Of a stretch of 64,000 nucleotides of DNA, positions 55,551 to 64,000 are shown piece by piece; the first letter of the stretch is position 1, and every line of letters begins with the position of its first letter. The stretch lies in NCBI RefSeq assembly GCF_000428845.1, contig NZ_AUAS01000006.1, positions 359,871 through 423,870 of the forward strand. The letters run 5' to 3'. Under the pieces are notes generated by a model, which did no database searches, was not told the DNA's origin, and saw nothing but the letters and a program-made list of their open reading frames with translations. Origin of the DNA: Dyadobacter alkalitolerans DSM 23607. Lineage in GTDB: Bacteria > Bacteroidota > Bacteroidia > Cytophagales > Spirosomataceae. The position numbers and the translations under genes were made by a program.

Positions 55551-57236
55551 ATGAAACAAAATTCTTCTCTCTTTCGTAAAAAAACAGTTAGCCAAATACT
55601 CAGGGACGCCGACTCAGCTGAAAACGGCGGACTAGCCAAGATCCTCGGCGTAAGGGACCTGGTTTCCCTGGGCATCGCGGCGATTGTTGGGGCTGGGATT
55701 TTTAGTACGATAGGCGTTGCGAGTTATAATGGCGGGCCCGCTGTCTCACTGCTATTTGTATTTACGGCTATTGCGTGTGTTTTCACGGCATTGTCCTATG
55801 CGCAGTTTGCCAGCACAGTGCCGGTCTCCGGTAGTGCGTACACGTATGCCTATGTTGCCTTCGGGGAATTGTTTGCGTGGATCATAGGCTGGTCATTGAT
55901 TCTCGAATATGCGGTTTCGAATATGGTCGTCGCTATTTCCTGGTCAGAATATTTTACGGGAATGCTCAAAGGTTTCGGGATAGTGCTGCCGGGGTGGCTT
56001 ACAGTCAACTATGAAACGGCTTCCGATGCATTTGCAAAATTACACAGCGCTGCAGCAGCGGAAATGAGCACCTATGAGCGATTTGCGGCTGCCGCTTACG
56101 AAACATCTCCCGTCATTGGCGACATGCACATTATGCTCAACCTGCCCGCCGGGCTTGTTACATTGCTCATTACCGCGCTGGTTTACATAGGGATCCGCGA
56201 ATCCAGGACTGCCAGCAACATTATGGTGGTTTTGAAGATCGGGGTTGTTCTGCTGGTAATTTTAGCCGGGGCATTTTATGTAAAACCTGAAAACTGGTCA
56301 CCATTTGCACCCAATGGCATCAAAGGCGTTATGGGCGGAGTTGCCTCTGTTTTCTTCGCATTCATTGGTTTTGATTCTATATCAACAACCGCTGAGGAAT
56401 GCAAAAATCCACAACGTGATATGCCCAAAGCAATGATTTACTGTCTCATTATCTGTACGGTCTTATATGTGCTCATCACGCTGGTGCTTACCGGGATGGT
56501 CAATTATACAGAACTGAAAGTGAGCGATCCGCTGGCATTTGTTTTCGAGAAAAATGGCCTTGATTTCATGGCCGGTGTTATTTCCGTGAGCTCCGTTATT
56601 GCCATTACGAGCGCTTTGCTAGTTTATCAGCTTGGCCAGCCGCGTATCTGGATGACGATGAGCCGCGACGGTTTGCTTTGGAAAAAATTCTCGAAAATTC
56701 ACCCGAAGTACCAGACGCCATCCTTTGCAACCATTGTTACGGGCTTTGTGGTCGGCATTCCTGCATTGTTTTTTAAGATGGATTTCTTCGTAGACCTGAC
56801 CAGCGTCGGGACGTTTTTTGCATTCATTCTTGTTTGCGGTGGCGTTCTTTATTTGGACCATACGGGAATTTCAGCGCAATCCAAATTCCGCGTTCCTTAT
56901 CTAAATGGCAAATATTTGATCGGCTTATTGCTAATCCTGGCTATTGCGGGAATTACTATTTACGGGCAGAGTGTGATTGATGAATGGAAAGCAATGTCGG
57001 CCATGGAAATCGTCGAGCATAAGCTGTTAACGATTATTTTCTGGATCACGTGGTGCATTCTGGCTGTAATGGGGTACAAGTATAACTTCTCGGTTTTACC
57101 AGTTGCAGGCATTCTGACAAACCTTTATCTGATGACAGAGCTGGGATCTTCCAACTGGCTGATCTTCGTGATCTGGCTGGCGATCGGGCTTGTGATCTAT
57201 TTCAGCTACGGTTACAGGAAGAGCAAACTGGCCTAG
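55551..57236 (+). CDS. APC-family amino-acid permease (CAT/YfnA-like)
   Basis: A 561-residue transporter with 12-14 transmembrane segments. The N-terminal LVSLGIAAIVGAGIFSTIG (about 38-56) is the unwound TM1 glycine-rich signature of the APC superfamily, followed by TALSYAQFASTVPVSGSAYTYAYVAFGELFAWIIGW, and GVASVFFAFIGFDSISTTAEECKNPQRDMP in the middle, typical of the cationic amino-acid transporter group. The start ATG 55551 is preferred over the TTG at 55533. Its stop codon overlaps the convergent histidine kinase stop (CTAG). Confidence 0.9.
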   Translation: MKQNSSLFRKKTVSQILRDADSAENGGLAKILGVRDLVSLGIAAIVGAGIFSTIGVASYNGGPAVSLLFVFTAIACVFTALSYAQFASTVPVSGSAYTYAYVAFGELFAWIIGWSLILEYAVSNMVVAISWSEYFTGMLKGFGIVLPGWLTVNYETASDAFAKLHSAAAAEMSTYERFAAAAYETSPVIGDMHIMLNLPAGLVTLLITALVYIGIRESRTASNIMVVLKIGVVLLVILAGAFYVKPENWSPFAPNGIKGVMGGVASVFFAFIGFDSISTTAEECKNPQRDMPKAMIYCLIICTVLYVLITLVLTGMVNYTELKVSDPLAFVFEKNGLDFMAGVISVSSVIAITSALLVYQLGQPRIWMTMSRDGLLWKKFSKIHPKYQTPSFATIVTGFVVGIPALFFKMDFFVDLTSVGTFFAFILVCGGVLYLDHTGISAQSKFRVPYLNGKYLIGLLLILAIAGITIYGQSVIDEWKAMSAMEIVEHKLLTIIFWITWCILAVMGYKYNFSVLPVAGILTNLYLMTELGSSNWLIFVIWLAIGLVIYFSYGYRKSKLA

Positions 57237-58573
57237 ATAATCAAGGTAAAAACGGTTCCTTTTCCTACTTCCGAGGAAACATTCAGCTGACCATTGTGCT
57301 GTTGTAAGATCTGTCGCGAGAGGCTGAGGCCGATTCCGGAACCGGTTTTTTTGGTGGTGTAAAAGGGGATAAAAATATTCTCAATTGCCTCGGGTTCAAT
57401 GCCGTCACCATTGTCTTCAACATCAATAATGGTCACGCTGTCAGACTGATATGCGCTTAATGTGATCAATCTGTTTGTTTGGGTTGAGAATGCTTCGGAA
57501 GCGTTTTTCACCAGGTTGATCAGCACTTGCTGGACCTGGCTGGCGTCGGCCTTTACGGTAAGCGTTTCGGGTTTGACAGAAATTTTCCATAAAACCCCTG
57601 AGCCGGTAAGGTCCGTTTGTAATAATTGGATTACTTCCTGAAACAACTCGGAGACGCTGAGATTGGCAAACACCGGTTTTGGTAATGTTGTAAAATCGCG
57701 GTAAGCATTCACAAATTGCATCATCCCTTTGCTGCGTTTTTCAAGTGTATGCAATGCTTCTTTCAAGTCATTGACTGCCTCCTGATCGCTGGTCGATTTC
57801 TCAATGTCCTCATTTACAATCAGTCGCATCGTGCCTACGAGCGACACGATCGGTGTCATCGAGTTCATGATCTCGTGCCTTAAAACGCGGGTCAGGTTTT
57901 GCCATGATTCTACTTCCTGCTGTTGAAGTTCCGTTTGGATATTTTGTAAAACCACGATCCTGACCCACATTCCCCGGAGCTGGATCGCAGCACCCTGCAA
58001 TGCAAGTGGCTGGTCCGAAGGCGTCCGGTAAAGCTCGCGTACGCCGCTATCGAGTGTAGAAAGTAGTTCGTACAGTCTTGGATGCTTGTCTTTTAGCTCG
58101 CTCAGCTGATGCAGCCGGTAAATTCCCAGCATACGCAAAGCAGCGTTATTGATGAGGTTAACCTGTCCGTTGCTGTCGAATGTGATCAGACCGGTGCCGA
58201 TATGCTGCACAATCGTATTCAGATATTGCAGGTTAGCCTCTTTTTCTGCCCGTGCCTGCCGGAACGCATGAAGCACTTCATTGAACTGCTGGTTGAGTTC
58301 CTTGAACGTCCGGCCCATCTTATTGTCGGAACGGAAATTGATCGTAAAATCAGAATAGCGGACCGATTCGAGGAAGTAGGTCAGCTTGCGGTTGACATTG
58401 GTAACATATTGATACAATAATGATCCCTGGACAAAGATGAAAATGGTCCCAAGCACATATACGAGCACCTCGTTCGTGTGCTTGGACGCAAGCCAGGCAA
58501 CCGCAATGACGCTCAGGATAATGACCACTATCCGGATCATGATCACAATGCTGAAATGTCTTAGTCCGATCAT
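57233..58573 (-). CDS. Sensor histidine kinase, NtrY-like
   Basis: A 446-residue kinase: two hydrophobic segments near the N-terminus (about 6-58), a linker, a PAS-like region at about 105-205, a dimerisation domain with the phosphorylatable His in RVLRHEIMNSMTPIVSLV, and a HATPase domain with VLINLVKNASEAF (N box), VEDNGDGIEP (G1) and TKKTGSGIGLSL (G2). It overlaps the upstream permease stop. No response regulator is adjacent. A regulator of the NtrX class may be elsewhere. Confidence 0.92.
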   Translation of the reverse strand: MIGLRHFSIVIMIRIVVIILSVIAVAWLASKHTNEVLVYVLGTIFIFVQGSLLYQYVTNVNRKLTYFLESVRYSDFTINFRSDNKMGRTFKELNQQFNEVLHAFRQARAEKEANLQYLNTIVQHIGTGLITFDSNGQVNLINNAALRMLGIYRLHQLSELKDKHPRLYELLSTLDSGVRELYRTPSDQPLALQGAAIQLRGMWVRIVVLQNIQTELQQQEVESWQNLTRVLRHEIMNSMTPIVSLVGTMRLIVNEDIEKSTSDQEAVNDLKEALHTLEKRSKGMMQFVNAYRDFTTLPKPVFANLSVSELFQEVIQLLQTDLTGSGVLWKISVKPETLTVKADASQVQQVLINLVKNASEAFSTQTNRLITLSAYQSDSVTIIDVEDNGDGIEPEAIENIFIPFYTTKKTGSGIGLSLSRQILQQHNGQLNVSSEVGKGTVFTLII

Positions 58574-58599
58574 TAAGGAATGAGATAGAAGATTTGGTT

Positions 58600-59274
58600 T
58601 TAATTTTCAATCGCGCTTTGCGGCACGCCGGACATTTCGCTCAATATATATTTTTCAAGTGAATTGATCTTATAATGTGCCATATCAAACTTAGCATCGT
58701 CAAAAACTTCCATCGCTGGCACCGAAATCGTGATCATTCCTGCCGCATGGGCCGATCGAAGACCTGCATGCGAATCTTCAAACGCAATGCATTCGTCAGG
58801 GCGTAATCCCAATTTGGCAGCTGTTGTCAGATAAACGGCAGGATGGGGTTTGGTGAATTCTTCGAGCTCACCAGAATGCCAGGTGTCAAAGTAATCAATA
58901 ATTTCGAGCCTTTTCAGCACGCCTTCAATCAGGTCCATATGCGAAGCCGAAGCCACCGCCAGTTTAAGACCCTGCGCTTTCAGGTTTTTAACCAATTCAA
59001 TTGCGCCCGGCATGGCCACCGCGCGAGCCAGGATATTTTCATGGGCATATTCCAGGATCTCCCGTTCCAATTCCTCGAAAGAAGGCGTATTCCAGGGCTG
59101 GATTTTGTGACAATATTCAAGAAAAAGTTTGATAGAAAGACCGGTCGTCTGATTTTTCAGCGCATCGGAAATTGTGAAATTTACTCTTTGCATTACCTTG
59201 CGGGCAGCGTCTGTCCAGATTGGCTCGGAATCTATCAGCAATCCGTCCATGTCAAATATGGCAGCTTTAATCAT
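58600..59274 (-). CDS. HAD-IA phosphatase (hexitol phosphatase/beta-PGM-like)
   Basis: A 224-residue HAD hydrolase. Motif I is AAIFDMDGLLIDSEPIW with the nucleophile Asp, motif II-like LAVASASHMDLIEGVL, motif III with Lys in EFTKPHPAVYLT, and motif IV in AFEDSHAGLRSAHAAGM. The subgroup includes YniC/HxpB hexitol phosphatases and beta-phosphoglucomutases; the longer cap domain and absence of the mutase-specific residues favour phosphatase. It lies 26 bp upstream of the histidine kinase on the same strand. Confidence 0.88.
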   Translation of the reverse strand: MIKAAIFDMDGLLIDSEPIWTDAARKVMQRVNFTISDALKNQTTGLSIKLFLEYCHKIQPWNTPSFEELEREILEYAHENILARAVAMPGAIELVKNLKAQGLKLAVASASHMDLIEGVLKRLEIIDYFDTWHSGELEEFTKPHPAVYLTTAAKLGLRPDECIAFEDSHAGLRSAHAAGMITISVPAMEVFDDAKFDMAHYKINSLEKYILSEMSGVPQSAIEN

Positions 59275-59353
59275 TATTAAGTGGGTCTGTTTTTTTTAAA
59301 CTATTCAAAACTACTACTTTCACCGATAAGTATTTACAAATCGCGGACCATTC

Positions 59354-60175
59354 ATGAACCGATATCCAACCATACTTACCATTGCGGGATCAGACAGCGG
59401 CGGCGGCGCAGGAATTCAGGCAGACTTGAAGACGATCGGGTCACTGGGAGGGAACGGTTTATCCGCAATAACTGCGCTCACAGCCCAGAATACGGTAGAA
59501 GTGAGGTCTGTACTTGCGGTTCCGGCTGATTTTTTGAAAGAGCAGTTGCTGGCCGTTCTGGAAGATATTCAGGTGGATGCGATTAAGATCGGCATGATCG
59601 GGACGGTTGAGAATGCATGGGTGATCGCCGATATTATTGCGCAGTTTATGCCGGGATTCGTGGTCGTGGATCCGGTTCTGGCATCATCCAGCGGGACCAG
59701 GCTCGCCACCGCTGAGATGATCAATATATTTTGGGAAAAGTTATTTCCGCTTGCAGATTTGGTTACGCCTAACATTGATGAGGCAAAGTTGCTGTTGGGC
59801 CGGGAAATCCATTCCTTGGAATCCATGCAGGAAGCCGCTTCGGAAATGATTGCCAAAGGTTGCCGGGCCGTCTTACTTAAAGGCGGGCATCTGGTTTCTG
59901 AGCAATTATTTGACGTTTTGGCCCAGAAAAGCCAGGAAGTGTTGGTCTTCGAATCCGCGTTCATTCCCAGTCCTAATCTCCACGGGACCGGTTGTACATT
60001 ATCCTCCGCCATCGCCACATTCAAAGCCCGCGACAACTCCCTGCCCGAAGCCATCATTTTCGCAAAAGAATACATCTCCTCGGCCATCCAAGCCGGAAAA
60101 GAAGCCAAAACCGGAAAAGGCAACGGACCATTAAACCATTTCTTCGATCCCGTGCCAATGCGGGGGATATTGTAA
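59354..60175 (+). CDS. thiD: Hydroxymethylpyrimidine/phosphomethylpyrimidine kinase
   Basis: A 273-residue ribokinase-fold enzyme phosphorylating HMP and HMP-P for thiamine synthesis. The start TILTIAGSDSGGGAGIQADLKT, LSAITALTAQNTVEV, VVVDPVLASSSGTRLA, TPNIDEAKLLLGREI and LHGTGCTLSSAIATFKA with the anion-hole GTGC are diagnostic. No other thi gene or TPP riboswitch is adjacent. It is divergent from the HAD gene. Confidence 0.95.
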   Translation: MNRYPTILTIAGSDSGGGAGIQADLKTIGSLGGNGLSAITALTAQNTVEVRSVLAVPADFLKEQLLAVLEDIQVDAIKIGMIGTVENAWVIADIIAQFMPGFVVVDPVLASSSGTRLATAEMINIFWEKLFPLADLVTPNIDEAKLLLGREIHSLESMQEAASEMIAKGCRAVLLKGGHLVSEQLFDVLAQKSQEVLVFESAFIPSPNLHGTGCTLSSAIATFKARDNSLPEAIIFAKEYISSAIQAGKEAKTGKGNGPLNHFFDPVPMRGIL

Positions 60176-60224
60176 ATGTACTTTAATCCCAGCAAATACA
60201 TAACATTAAGCTACCAATGTCGTA

Positions 60225-60237
60225 TCGCTCTGCGATT
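60225..60237. repeat. Small palindrome in the thiD-receptor gap
   Basis: ATCGC TCT GCGAT (60225-60237) forms a 5-bp hairpin; it sits in a 140-bp gap and may be a stray extragenic palindrome or weak terminator for thiD. Confidence 0.3.
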
Positions 60238-60315
60238 AGAGCCTTCAAAATAAAATTTTCCAAAAAAATTTAGGGTAAGACATAGCTAGGTTGTCTGGAA
60301 AGAAAACTATTAGCT

Positions 60316-62634
60316 ATGAAAAAATATATTCTTTCGCTGATCGCGATGGCGGTCTTTTCGCTGGCTTATGCCCAGCAACCTGCACAACTTGTGAAGGGCC
60401 GTGTCATTGATGCTGAGTCGCTGCAGCCCGTGATCGGTGCTAATGTGATCATTACTACGCTTAACCCGATCATGGGCGGCGCGACGGATGCAGAAGGCGG
60501 ATTTCGAATCGAGCATGTGCCGGTTGGACGACATTCCATTAAGATCACAAGCATTGGCTATGACGACGCTTTTCTGCAGGAAATCGCTGTCGGTTCGGGC
60601 AAGGAAGTAGAGCTGACGATCAAATTGGCGGAATCTTTTAAATCGTTGGATGAAGTGGTGGTGAAGGCGCAGAAGGAGAACGGTGCTCCGCTGAATGATA
60701 TGGTTAGTGTAAGCGGGCGGTCTTTTACGGTGGATCAAACCAAAAGGTTCGCAGCTTCGGTGAATGATCCGGCACGGATGGCACTGTCCTTTGCGGGCGT
60801 CGCAACCAACGATGATGGTGGTAACCAGATCATTATACGCGGTAACAGTCCAAAAGGAATGTTGTGGAGAATGGAAGGCGTTGAAATTCCTAATCCTAAC
60901 CATTTTGGTGAAGAAGGTTCCAGCGGCGGCGGGATAAGTGCATTAAGCGCCAACGTTTTAGGGAATTCTGATTTTCTGACCGGCGCTTTTCCGGCGGAAT
61001 ATGGCAATGCTACTTCCGGAGTTTTTGATTTAAAATTAAGAAACGGAAACAATGAAAAGCGGGAGTATGCGCTGCAAGCCGGCGTTTTGGGCCTCGATTT
61101 TGCCGCGGAAGGACCGATCGGTGCAAAAGGCGGCGCTTCTTACCTGGCCAATTATCGCTATTCCACCTTATCTGTTCTCGATAAACTGGGATTGAACATT
61201 CAGGGCGATGCGTCCACGGATTTCCAGGATGGCGCTTTCAAAATCCACGTTCCTTCGGATGATCGGTCGGTGGTGACAGTTTGGGGAATGGGCGGGATCA
61301 GCACTTCCAAGGAGCGTACGCCCCAGGAAAATGAAGTCTTTACGTCAAACAGGGGCATATTGGGCATCAATTATTTGCGCTATATCAGCAACAAGGCTTA
61401 CGTGGAAAGCATCATTTCATACGCTGGTACCAAGGTTACGGACGACTCCGATGACCTTGGAAAGCAAATCTCATATCACCAGAGCTTCGTTAACCAGACC
61501 CTCAGAATTTCTTCCCTTCTCAACTACAAATTGAATGCAAGAAACACATTCCGGGGCGGGTTCATCATCAATCATCTGGATTTCAACCTTTTCGATCGCA
61601 ATAATGAAAATGGTCCTGTTCGTGTTTTTCTGGATCAAAAGGGCAGTACTCAGCTTTATCAGGCATATGGTCAGCTTAAATCGCGTATATCGCCGACAGT
61701 TACGATCAATGCGGGTGTTCACGGCATGTTATTGGGACTTAATAACCAGTTTTCTCTCGAACCGCGGTTAGGGATGAAATGGGCCGTAGCATCCAGATCG
61801 ACCGTTAGTTTCGGGGCCGGGCTGCATAGCAAAACAGAATCGATTTCAACTTATTTCGCACAGGTGAATGCAGAAAGTGGAAAGACGGCCGCTGCCAATA
61901 AGGATCTTAAACTGATGAAATCGGCGCATTTTGTGGCTGGCTACGAGTTCCGCCCAACCAGCAGCTGGCGTATCCTTACCGAAACCTATTATCAGCATCA
62001 TTACCATGTGCCGATCGGTTCACCGAACGCAACCAAACCATATCTTTTGCATAATTCACAAATCAATGAGATCAGCGGTTTTACCAATGATTCCCTAACA
62101 AGTGACGGAACCGGACGCAGTTATGGCGTGGAATTGACTGTTGAAAAATCACTGACGGGCGGCATTTACCTGATGAGTACAACATCATTATATCAGGCCA
62201 AATACACCGGTCGGGACGGCATTGAGCGCGACAGCAGGTTTAATGGTCAGTTTGTTCAGAATGTTCTGGCGGGAAAAGAGTGGAAAGTGGGAAAAAACAA
62301 AACCAATATATTCGCAGCGAACATTAAGCTGCTCGCCTCGGGCGGAAACCGCGTAACGCCTGTTGACCTTGAAAAATCCAAACAAACAGGAAAGACAGAG
62401 CGCGACTGGACAAAGGCATATTCGGAGCAGCTGCCCCACTATTTCCGCTCGGATGTTCGGGTGAGTTATACAAAGAACAAAAGACGCACGGCATCGACCA
62501 TCTCGCTGGATATCCAGAATGTGACCAATCGTTTGAATGCATATGAACAAACTTACGACGCTACCAAAAAGGAAATCAGAAACACAACGCAGACCGGACT
62601 GATCCCGGTGCTGAACTATCGCCTGGAATTCTAA
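60316..62634 (+). CDS. TonB-dependent receptor with carboxypeptidase-regulatory-like domain
   Basis: A 772-residue outer-membrane receptor. Signal peptide MKKYILSLIAMAVFSLAYA (cleavage before QQ), a carboxypeptidase-regulatory-like domain (about 25-115, starting VKGRVIDAESLQPVIGANV), a plug domain (about 120-235 with SVNDPARMALSFAGVATNDDGGNQIIIRGN and FPAEYGNATSGVFDLKL) and a beta-barrel ending in PVLNYRLEF. It has no SusD partner, so it is not a SusC-type importer. The ligand is unknown. It follows thiD at 140 bp, with no sign that it transports thiamine. Confidence 0.9.
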   Translation: MKKYILSLIAMAVFSLAYAQQPAQLVKGRVIDAESLQPVIGANVIITTLNPIMGGATDAEGGFRIEHVPVGRHSIKITSIGYDDAFLQEIAVGSGKEVELTIKLAESFKSLDEVVVKAQKENGAPLNDMVSVSGRSFTVDQTKRFAASVNDPARMALSFAGVATNDDGGNQIIIRGNSPKGMLWRMEGVEIPNPNHFGEEGSSGGGISALSANVLGNSDFLTGAFPAEYGNATSGVFDLKLRNGNNEKREYALQAGVLGLDFAAEGPIGAKGGASYLANYRYSTLSVLDKLGLNIQGDASTDFQDGAFKIHVPSDDRSVVTVWGMGGISTSKERTPQENEVFTSNRGILGINYLRYISNKAYVESIISYAGTKVTDDSDDLGKQISYHQSFVNQTLRISSLLNYKLNARNTFRGGFIINHLDFNLFDRNNENGPVRVFLDQKGSTQLYQAYGQLKSRISPTVTINAGVHGMLLGLNNQFSLEPRLGMKWAVASRSTVSFGAGLHSKTESISTYFAQVNAESGKTAAANKDLKLMKSAHFVAGYEFRPTSSWRILTETYYQHHYHVPIGSPNATKPYLLHNSQINEISGFTNDSLTSDGTGRSYGVELTVEKSLTGGIYLMSTTSLYQAKYTGRDGIERDSRFNGQFVQNVLAGKEWKVGKNKTNIFAANIKLLASGGNRVTPVDLEKSKQTGKTERDWTKAYSEQLPHYFRSDVRVSYTKNKRRTASTISLDIQNVTNRLNAYEQTYDATKKEIRNTTQTGLIPVLNYRLEF

Positions 62635-62797
62635 GTAGGGCCAGTCGGTTCATCCGGCTAATCTGTTTCTTCGTCGTGGGAATGCTGAACTCCGTCTGTA
62701 TTCGCTTTTCGTAGGGATAGCGGTGATGTAATTTGGTTGTATCAATTTGAAAAGCAATTGATTGAAGCAAAACCTTACATTCTAAACCGATACAAAT

Positions 62798-63076
62798 ATG
62801 GAAACGCCGCGTAACGAATTTATCTGGAGAAAAGCGAAGAAGAGAGCCTCGTTCAAAGTTCATCTGATCACTTATATGGTTGTGAATGGGGGCTTATGGC
62901 TTTTGTGGGCCGTAACCGCTTTTCCGCACTTTGGCAATGATCATCATATGCCATGGCCGATATTTCCAATGCTGGGATGGGGCATAGGGCTTGCCTCTCA
63001 TTATATCACCGCATACGGCAATCTCGGCGAAAAGGAAATGGCAGAGCGGGAATATGAAAAATTAATGCGCAGCTAA
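62798..63076 (+). CDS. 2TM-domain protein
   Basis: A 92-residue membrane protein with two transmembrane segments (HLITYMVVNGGLWLLWAV and about PIFPMLGWGIGLASHYITAY), the WRKAKKRASFKVHL basic start and a GEKEMAEREYEKLM tail. It matches the 2TM domain family, whose function is unknown. It precedes the PPOX-family gene by 67 bp. Confidence 0.85.
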   Translation: METPRNEFIWRKAKKRASFKVHLITYMVVNGGLWLLWAVTAFPHFGNDHHMPWPIFPMLGWGIGLASHYITAYGNLGEKEMAEREYEKLMRS

Positions 63077-63143
63077 ACAGCCGTTGGAATAGTTGTTTTA
63101 CAATCCCTGATAAATAAGATCAGAGATTCAAACAACAACAACT

Positions 63144-63644
63144 ATGGAAAAGGACCTTCAAAATAAGGAAGCGATAGAAAAATTGAAATCAATGGCCGAG
63201 GACATCCGGTTCTGCATGTATACGACATACGCCAACGAGAAAATCGAATCGAGGCCTATGACTACGCAGCAGATTGATGAAAACGGTAATGTTTGGTTTT
63301 TTACTAATAGGAATACAGACATCGGCGATGGATCGAACCAGGGCGAACCGGTTACATTGATCTATTCCGAACCAAAAAATAACACCTATATCAGCGTTTC
63401 CGGAAAGGCTGAGATTGTGGAGGATGAAGCGAAAAAAGAGGAGTTGTGGAATCCGATGGCAAAAGCCTGGTTTCCGGAAGGAAAGGAAGATCCAAACCTG
63501 GTGCTTTTAAAAGTGACAACGGGAGAAGCTGCTTACTGGGATGCAACTTCATCCAAAATGGTGGTTTTCTTTTCTATGATAAAAGCAGTGCTTACAGGCA
63601 CAACGCCGGATGGCGGCGATCATGGAAAGTTGAATTTGGCATAA
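63144..63644 (+). CDS. Pyridoxamine 5'-phosphate oxidase-family protein (general stress protein 26-like)
   Basis: A 166-residue split-barrel flavin-binding protein. EKLKSMAEDIRFCMYTTYANEKIESRPMTTQQIDENGNVWFFTNRN, LIYSEPKNNTYISVSGKAEIV and WFPEGKEDPNLVLLKVTTGEAAYWDATSSKMV are typical of the PPOX-like stress-protein group. It may bind FMN or FAD in the cytosol. The substrate is unknown. It is the last gene before the IS element. Confidence 0.88.
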   Translation: MEKDLQNKEAIEKLKSMAEDIRFCMYTTYANEKIESRPMTTQQIDENGNVWFFTNRNTDIGDGSNQGEPVTLIYSEPKNNTYISVSGKAEIVEDEAKKEELWNPMAKAWFPEGKEDPNLVLLKVTTGEAAYWDATSSKMVVFFSMIKAVLTGTTPDGGDHGKLNLA

Positions 63645-63715
63645 GGGGCTGATTCCGGCTCCTAAATTCTTAACAGGATTTTTCGAGACACTATTTCAAA
63701 ATCTGTGTAAAGTTT

Positions 63716-63746
63716 AAATCGGGGTTTGTAACTCCGATTTTTTACT
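63716..63746 (+). terminator. Hairpin with T-tract between the IS end and transposase
   Basis: AAATCGGGG (63716-63724) pairs with CTCCGATTT (63732-63740) with one G-T pair, loop TTTGTAA, followed by T. It sits inside the IS just before the transposase gene and would block transcription running in from outside. Confidence 0.6.
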
Positions 63747-63764
63747 TTTAACAAAACACATTTT

Positions 63765-64000
63765 ATGAGACCAGAAGATTTGTTGACTGATGATTTTTTA
63801 AAGCAGTTCAAGAGCCGCGATACGCTCAATGACTTTCTTGGCCAGTTGCAGAAGCGGGGCATTGAGAAGATGCTGGAAGGCGAGCTGGATGGGCACTTGG
63901 GGTATGACAAGCATGAACAGTCGCTCAATAATAACTCCCGCAATGGCTATGGAAAAAAGAGGGTTAAAACCAGCTATGGCGAGTCAGAAATAAGAATGCC
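63765..64000 (+). CDS. IS256-family transposase, N-terminal part
   Basis: The first 78 codons of a mutator-type transposase: MRPEDLLTDDFLKQFKSRDT, then LQKRGIEKMLEGELDGHLGYDKHEQS and NNSRNGYGKKRVKTSYGESEI. This N-terminal sequence is typical of the IS256/Mutator family. The catalytic DDE residues lie beyond the window edge. It cannot be judged whether the copy is intact. Confidence 0.9.
   Translation, partial: MRPEDLLTDDFLKQFKSRDTLNDFLGQLQKRGIEKMLEGELDGHLGYDKHEQSLNNNSRNGYGKKRVKTSYGESEIRM

Larger units (their letters stand above)
63685..64000 (+). mobile_element. IS256-family insertion sequence, left part
   Basis: The element runs off the right edge. Its likely left terminal repeat begins GAGACACTATTTC at 63685, judged by the typical IS256-family end followed by TGTGTAAAG; the right end is not visible, so this is provisional. 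A hairpin with a T-tract (63716-63746) lies between the end and the transposase start. Confidence 0.65.

Noticed and set aside
59275..59353. A TPP riboswitch before thiD
   Set aside because: The 79-bp gap is too short and lacks the conserved TPP motifs.

Overview
The window looks like a chromosomal segment of a Bacteroidota bacterium, most likely a Cytophagales member close to Dyadobacter or Spirosoma (genus is inference). The support is two SusC/SusD outer-membrane import systems, a TIGR04549-type zinc metallohydrolase lipoprotein, a DUF4302 lipoprotein, a type IX secretion (T9SS) C-terminal sorting domain, several further TonB-dependent receptors, lipobox lipoproteins, little use of Shine-Dalgarno sites, and promoter-like TAnnTTTG boxes. 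No rRNA, tRNA or CRISPR array was seen. The only mobile element is the left end of an IS256-family insertion sequence cut by the right window edge.

Layout. 1-5.5 kb: 3' part of a susC, then susD, a HExxH metallohydrolase lipoprotein and a DUF4302 lipoprotein, all on +. 5.6-10.1 kb: a second complete susC-susD pair on -, convergent with the first across a shared terminator. 10.2-20.2 kb: a surface-glycan locus with three glycosyltransferases, four SAM methyltransferases (one FkbM), a Wzx-like flippase, a WecB-type UDP-GlcNAc 2-epimerase and a FemAB/GNAT-like transferase. 20.3-25.6 kb: a NarL-type regulator and a 1440-residue secreted FG-GAP protein with 14 repeats and a T9SS signal. 25.6-32.5 kb: housekeeping and mixed genes (TrmH methyltransferase, H1-like basic protein, PgeF/laccase-domain protein, glycosyltransferase, secreted DinB protein, metallophosphoesterase, FGGY kinase). 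32.5-40.2 kb: siderophore-type TonB receptor, sugar dehydrogenase with its cytochrome c, aldo/keto reductase, GH92 mannosidase. 40.4-49 kb: hslU, an esterase, folA, fmt, greA behind a structured leader, an M42 peptidase, a radical SAM protein and a NamZ-like DUF1343 lipoprotein. 48.9-51.8 kb: a compact four-gene operon (DinB, NRDE hydrolase, ATP-grasp ligase, LysE exporter). 52.2-60.2 kb: LytTR regulator, ethanolamine-type permease with a GDPD-like phosphodiesterase, a second amino-acid permease, a histidine kinase, a HAD phosphatase and thiD. 60.3-64 kb: a TonB-dependent receptor, two small proteins and the IS256-type transposase start.

How the parts fit: the left third deals with outer-membrane nutrient import and cell-surface glycan building; the middle holds enzymes acting on sugars in the periplasm or cell exterior plus core translation and transcription genes; the right third holds small-molecule transport and regulation. 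The most unusual signals are the greA leader (15-codon ORF, hairpin, intrinsic terminator), two genes whose reading frames run well upstream of any ATG/GTG/TTG codon, the 14-blade FG-GAP protein, a 110-residue HExxH membrane-like protein, and the ATP-grasp/NRDE/DinB/LysE operon.
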